From NCBI GenBank assembly GCA_943846615.1, contig OX044354.1:1877001-1941000 (forward strand): DNA of 64,000 nucleotides, given 5' to 3'. This DNA is from an uncultured Amylibacter sp. Lineage in GTDB: Bacteria; Pseudomonadota; Alphaproteobacteria; Rhodobacterales; Rhodobacteraceae. The translations under genes and the position numbers were made by a program. Positions 61,064 through 64,000 of the stretch are shown here, piece by piece. The notes under the pieces are model-generated. The model was not told the origin of the DNA, searched no databases, and saw only the letters and a list, made by a program, of their open reading frames with translations. The first letter of the stretch is position 1. Each line of letters opens with the position of its first letter.

Positions 61064-62719
61064 TTAACGCGTAAACTTCTTATACTTCACACGTGTTGGT
61101 TCCAATGCATCTGGGCCCAGGCGACGTTTTTTGTCTTCTTCGTATTCGGCGAAGTTGCCTTCGAACCATTCGACGTGGCTGTTGCCTTCGAATGCCAGCA
61201 TGTGTGTACAGAGGCGATCCAAGAAGAAGCGGTCGTGGGAGATGACAACCGCACAGCCTGCGAAATCTGCGATGGCGTCTTCCAACGCGCGGAGTGTTTC
61301 AACGTCCAAGTCATTTGTTGGCTCATCGAGCAGTAATACGTTGCCGCCTTCGCGCAACAATTTCGCCATGTGCACACGGTTGCGTTCACCACCAGACAGC
61401 AGGTTTAGCGGTTTTTGTTGATCGCCGCCCTTGAAGTTGAACGCGCCACAGTATGCGCGGCTGTTCATTTCGGCGTCGCCGAGTTCGATGATTTCTTGGC
61501 CGCCTGAAATTTCTTCCCAAACGGTTTTTTTGCCGTCCAAATCCGCGCGGGATTGATCGACGTAGGACAATTGAACAGTGTCGCCGAATTCAACGGTGCC
61601 GCTGTCTGGTTGTTCTTGGCCTGTCATCATGCGGAATAGGGTGGATTTACCCGCGCCGTTGGGCCCGATAACACCCACGATGGCACCAGGAGGGATGGAG
61701 AATGATAGGTCTTCGATCAGGATGTTTTCGCCAAATGCCTTGGAGATGTTATTCACCTCGATCACCTTGGAACCCAAACGTGGGCCGTTGGGAATGACGA
61801 TTTGGGCTGTGCCCACTTTATCGCGCTCTGACTGATCTGCCATTTCATTATATGCGGAAATACGCGCCTTGGATTTTGCTTGGCGTGCCTTGGCGCCTTG
61901 GCGCATCCATTTCAGTTCGCGTTCCAATGTTTTCTGGCGTGTTTTGTCTTCTTTGGCCTCTTGGGATAGGCGTTTTGCCTTTTGTTCAACCCATGCAGAG
62001 TAGTTACCCTCGTATGGGATACCGCGACCGCGATCGAGTTCAAGAATCCACGTTGTGATGTCATCCAAGAAATAACGGTCGTGGGTCACGATTAAGATCG
62101 TGCCTTTGTATTCCTTTAGGTGGTTTTGAAGCCATGCGATTGTTTCTGCGTCCAAGTGGTTGGTCGGTTCATCGAGCAACAACATGTCAGGTTTTTCTAG
62201 CAGTAGTTTACACAAGGCTACGCGGCGTGCTTCGCCGCCTGATAGGGTTGCGACGTCTGCGTCATCTGCAGGGCAGCGTAGTGCCTCCATCGCGATGTCG
62301 ATTGATGCGTCGAGATTCCACAGATCGTCAGCATCGATTTGATCCTGAAGGGAGGCCATTTCGTCGGCCGTCTCTTCGGAGTAGTTCATGGCGAGTTCGT
62401 TGTATTTATCCAGAACTGCCTTCTTTTCAGCCACAGCCAGCATTACGTTTTCACGCACGGATAGGGACGGGTCCAGAACAGGTTCCTGTTCTAGGTAGCC
62501 AACGGTGACGCCTTCGGCGTGCCATGCTTCGCCAGTGAAATCGGTGTCCAAGCCCGCCATGATTTTCATCAGGGTCGATTTACCGGTGCCGTTGACGCCA
62601 ACAACGCCGATTTTTACGCCTGGTAGGAATGAAAGACGGACGTTTTCAAAACACTTTTTCCCACCAGGGTAAGTTTTGGACACGCCGTCCATGTGGTAAA
62701 CGTATTGATAAGCGGCCAT
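61064..62719 (-). CDS. ettA: Energy-dependent translational throttle protein, ABC-F ATPase
   Basis: 551 aa from ATG 62719 (MAAYQYVYHMDGVSKTYPGG) with GGAG 9 nt upstream. Two ABC domains: Walker A GVNGTGKST and GPNGAGKST, signatures LSGGEARRVALCK and LSGGERNRVHMAK, and a linker with the charged P-site-tRNA-interaction region (about 240-300). The C-terminus YEEDKKRRLGPDALEPTR is typical for EttA. It binds the ribosomal E site and links translation to ATP level. Confidence 0.95.
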   Translation of the reverse strand: MAAYQYVYHMDGVSKTYPGGKKCFENVRLSFLPGVKIGVVGVNGTGKSTLMKIMAGLDTDFTGEAWHAEGVTVGYLEQEPVLDPSLSVRENVMLAVAEKKAVLDKYNELAMNYSEETADEMASLQDQIDADDLWNLDASIDIAMEALRCPADDADVATLSGGEARRVALCKLLLEKPDMLLLDEPTNHLDAETIAWLQNHLKEYKGTILIVTHDRYFLDDITTWILELDRGRGIPYEGNYSAWVEQKAKRLSQEAKEDKTRQKTLERELKWMRQGAKARQAKSKARISAYNEMADQSERDKVGTAQIVIPNGPRLGSKVIEVNNISKAFGENILIEDLSFSIPPGAIVGVIGPNGAGKSTLFRMMTGQEQPDSGTVEFGDTVQLSYVDQSRADLDGKKTVWEEISGGQEIIELGDAEMNSRAYCGAFNFKGGDQQKPLNLLSGGERNRVHMAKLLREGGNVLLLDEPTNDLDVETLRALEDAIADFAGCAVVISHDRFFLDRLCTHMLAFEGNSHVEWFEGNFAEYEEDKKRRLGPDALEPTRVKYKKFTR

Positions 62720-62796
62720 TTTACGACTCCGAAAAAATTGATGATTTCGGTGCGTTTTATCGGGTCGTGCGCGATGGTGCAATCAAGGAATTGAAA

Positions 62797-62830
62797 GCCC
62801 CAACGCATAAGGGGGAGAGAGCGTTGGGGC
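62797..62830 (-). terminator. Terminator of the small secreted-protein gene
   Basis: GCCCCAACGC and GCGTTGGGGC form a perfect 10-bp stem; on the minus strand TTTCAATT follows. It separates the small gene from ettA. Confidence 0.75.
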
Positions 62831-62850
62831 GGGTGGGCGACGTGCGCCTG

Positions 62851-63027
62851 TTATTCGTCTGAAGGGATCAGAGGAATAAGTGGGGTTTTCACTGCATCTT
62901 GGCTGGCCGTTGGTTTTGGGCCCCAAGTTGTCGGGAATGTAAGGTCTGGGAACAGGTTCTGAGCGAATGACGCGGTAGGAACCATTAGGGCGGCAATTAC
63001 GGTGGCTGTTAAAGCAATTTGTTTCAT
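62851..63027 (-). CDS. Small secreted protein of unknown function
   Basis: 58 aa from ATG 63027 with AAGGA 8 nt upstream. The signal peptide MKQIALTATVIAALMVPTAS-FA is cut near AQN, leaving a ~36-aa Pro/Thr-rich peptide (LFPDLTFPTTWGPKPTA; KTPLIPLIPSDE). No Cys. No family recognised; divergent from the LysR gene. Confidence 0.7.
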   Translation of the reverse strand: MKQIALTATVIAALMVPTASFAQNLFPDLTFPTTWGPKPTASQDAVKTPLIPLIPSDE

Positions 63028-63169
63028 GTCTATCATCCTTATGGCAGGGGGAGGTTCCTGCGTTTGTTAATCAGGTTTGTTTTCCTGATAAGGAATATTT
63101 AGGCTTGATTGATTGCGTTGAAAATATCATATTATCGAAATTGATACGTTGTAAAAATCGAGTAATGGT

Positions 63170-64000
63170 ATGTTGCCAAATTTAAAAGCCCTTGGGGTGT
63201 TTGCAAAAGTCGCTGAAACAGGTTCGTTTGCAGGGGCCGCGAAGGCGTTGAATATTTCCGCGCCCGTTGTCAGCCAGCATATTTCCCAGTTAGAAGAGAA
63301 TCTGGATACCGCGTTGGTTTATCGTTCTACGCGGTCGTTGACGTTGACAGATGCGGGGCAAAAGTTGGCTGGGCATGCGAATAATATGTTGGATGCGGCG
63401 GAAACGGGATTGGAAACCGTTCAAAGTGATGTGCGGGAATATAGTGGTACATTGTCTATTACGGCGCCCAGTTTTTTGGCATCACCAGGGTTTTCCGCGG
63501 AGTTGCTGGCATTTAGTGAGAAGTATCCGAATGTGAATTTGCGAATTTCGTATTCAACTGAAACTGTCAATTTGATCGACAGTGGGTTTGATATGGCGAT
63601 CCGTATTGGAAACTTAACCGACAGCAATTTGCGTGCACGTAAGTTAATGGATGGGTATGCGGAAATATTTGCCAGCCCAGAATTGATCGAGATCTACGGC
63701 ATGCCAAAAGTACCGCAGGACTTGATCGACGGTGAATATCCATGGCTGATCCCGCCGATGTGGAGTGAGTTGTGTTTACATCGCATGGACGATTTAGAAG
63801 AGTTCGTGAAAATCCCCCTGAAGGGGCGGTTTCATTTGGACAACGGTGAGGCAGAGAAACAGATGGCGATGTTGGGTGCCGGCGTTGCCATTTTACCAAA
63901 GATGTATGTTGAGAAAGAAATTGAAGAGGGGCGGTTGGTGCAGCTACTGCCTGATTGGATTAGTGATCCAGTCGGTGTTTACGCTGTTTGGCCACAAAAT
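63170..64000 (+). CDS. LysR-family transcriptional regulator (3' partial)
   Basis: 277 codons from ATG 63170 (MLPNLKALGVFAKVAETGSF) to the window edge without a stop; an ATG at 63165 is in another frame. Winged helix: SFAGAAKALNISAPVVSQHI and LVYRSTRSLTLTDAG. The effector domain has ASPGFSAELLAFSEKYPNVN and GFDMAIRIGNLTDSNLRARK, the CrgA-like subgroup. Only the last ~15-25 residues are missing. It probably controls a divergent or nearby gene; the 142-nt gap to the small secreted-protein gene is AT-rich. Confidence 0.92.
   Translation, partial: MLPNLKALGVFAKVAETGSFAGAAKALNISAPVVSQHISQLEENLDTALVYRSTRSLTLTDAGQKLAGHANNMLDAAETGLETVQSDVREYSGTLSITAPSFLASPGFSAELLAFSEKYPNVNLRISYSTETVNLIDSGFDMAIRIGNLTDSNLRARKLMDGYAEIFASPELIEIYGMPKVPQDLIDGEYPWLIPPMWSELCLHRMDDLEEFVKIPLKGRFHLDNGEAEKQMAMLGAGVAILPKMYVEKEIEEGRLVQLLPDWISDPVGVYAVWPQN

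Noticed and set aside
1-64000. tRNA, rRNA or CRISPR features
   Set aside because: No T-loop-like GTTCGAATC cluster in a cloverleaf context, no rRNA-like conserved stretch and no spaced identical repeats of CRISPR size were noticed; the CATACG array is too short-spaced for CRISPR.

Overview
The window looks like one chromosomal stretch of a marine-type alphaproteobacterium of the Rhodobacteraceae (Roseobacter group), with base composition that by eye is near 50% GC (not computed). The reasons are the gene orders and families: miaB-phoH-ybeY-corC-lnt-metK-trmB, aroA-cmk-rpsA, ihfB-lapA-trpF-trpB, fabA-fabB-fabI divergent from an Irr-type Fur regulator, a MucR/Ros regulator, an imuA-imuB-dnaE2 mutagenesis cassette, a GcvT-fused FAD dehydrogenase, and a metK leader that matches the SAM/SAH riboswitch known from Rhodobacterales. 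I saw no rRNA, tRNA, CRISPR array, insertion sequence or prophage gene.

Layout. 1-10.8 kb (+): nitrate assimilation operon: the end of a nitrate-binding protein, permease, a two-domain ATPase, NirB, a Rieske-type NirD, assimilatory nitrate reductase, a TrpD2-like protein and a siroheme synthase with a broken methyltransferase domain. The genes mostly overlap by 1-4 nt, so nitrate uptake, both reduction steps and siroheme supply are co-expressed.

11.0-13.6 kb (+): the most unusual locus. Five short paralogous peptides (60-75 aa) share an N-terminal YGV motif, a central GDK/GDP-x-L/V-M motif and a C-terminal DWxxAHxEL-like motif. They surround a radical SAM/SPASM protein and a small zinc-ribbon protein. 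It reads as a compact peptide-modification (RiPP-like) system related to the DUF1843/'GDL motif' peptides.

13.7-19.0 kb (-): imuA-imuB-dnaE2. 19-24.4 kb: hydroxyacid dehydrogenase, SH3-like secreted protein, glycosyltransferase, DUF5063-like protein, M3 peptidase. 24.5-33.5 kb: FAD/GcvT dehydrogenase, a membrane-anchored gluzincin, an EamA exporter, a prolyl-4-hydroxylase-like protein, a coupled HAD/dehydratase/endonuclease operon and an M50 protease. 33.5-37.2 kb: unsaturated fatty acid synthesis (fabA, fabB, fabI), irr, mucR. 37.3-45.8 kb: miaB to trmB, interrupted by an OmpA-like gene with a stop codon at its signal-peptide end and a paralogous lipoprotein. 46-53.5 kb: aroA, cmk, rpsA, ihfB, lapA, trpF, trpB. 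53.5-64 kb: SDR, hydantoinase-like protein with HAD partner, LPS genes (LpxL-like acyltransferase, waaA, glycosyltransferase), ettA, a small secreted protein and a truncated LysR gene at the right edge.

All calls rest on reading the sequence and on remembered family features; no database search was run.
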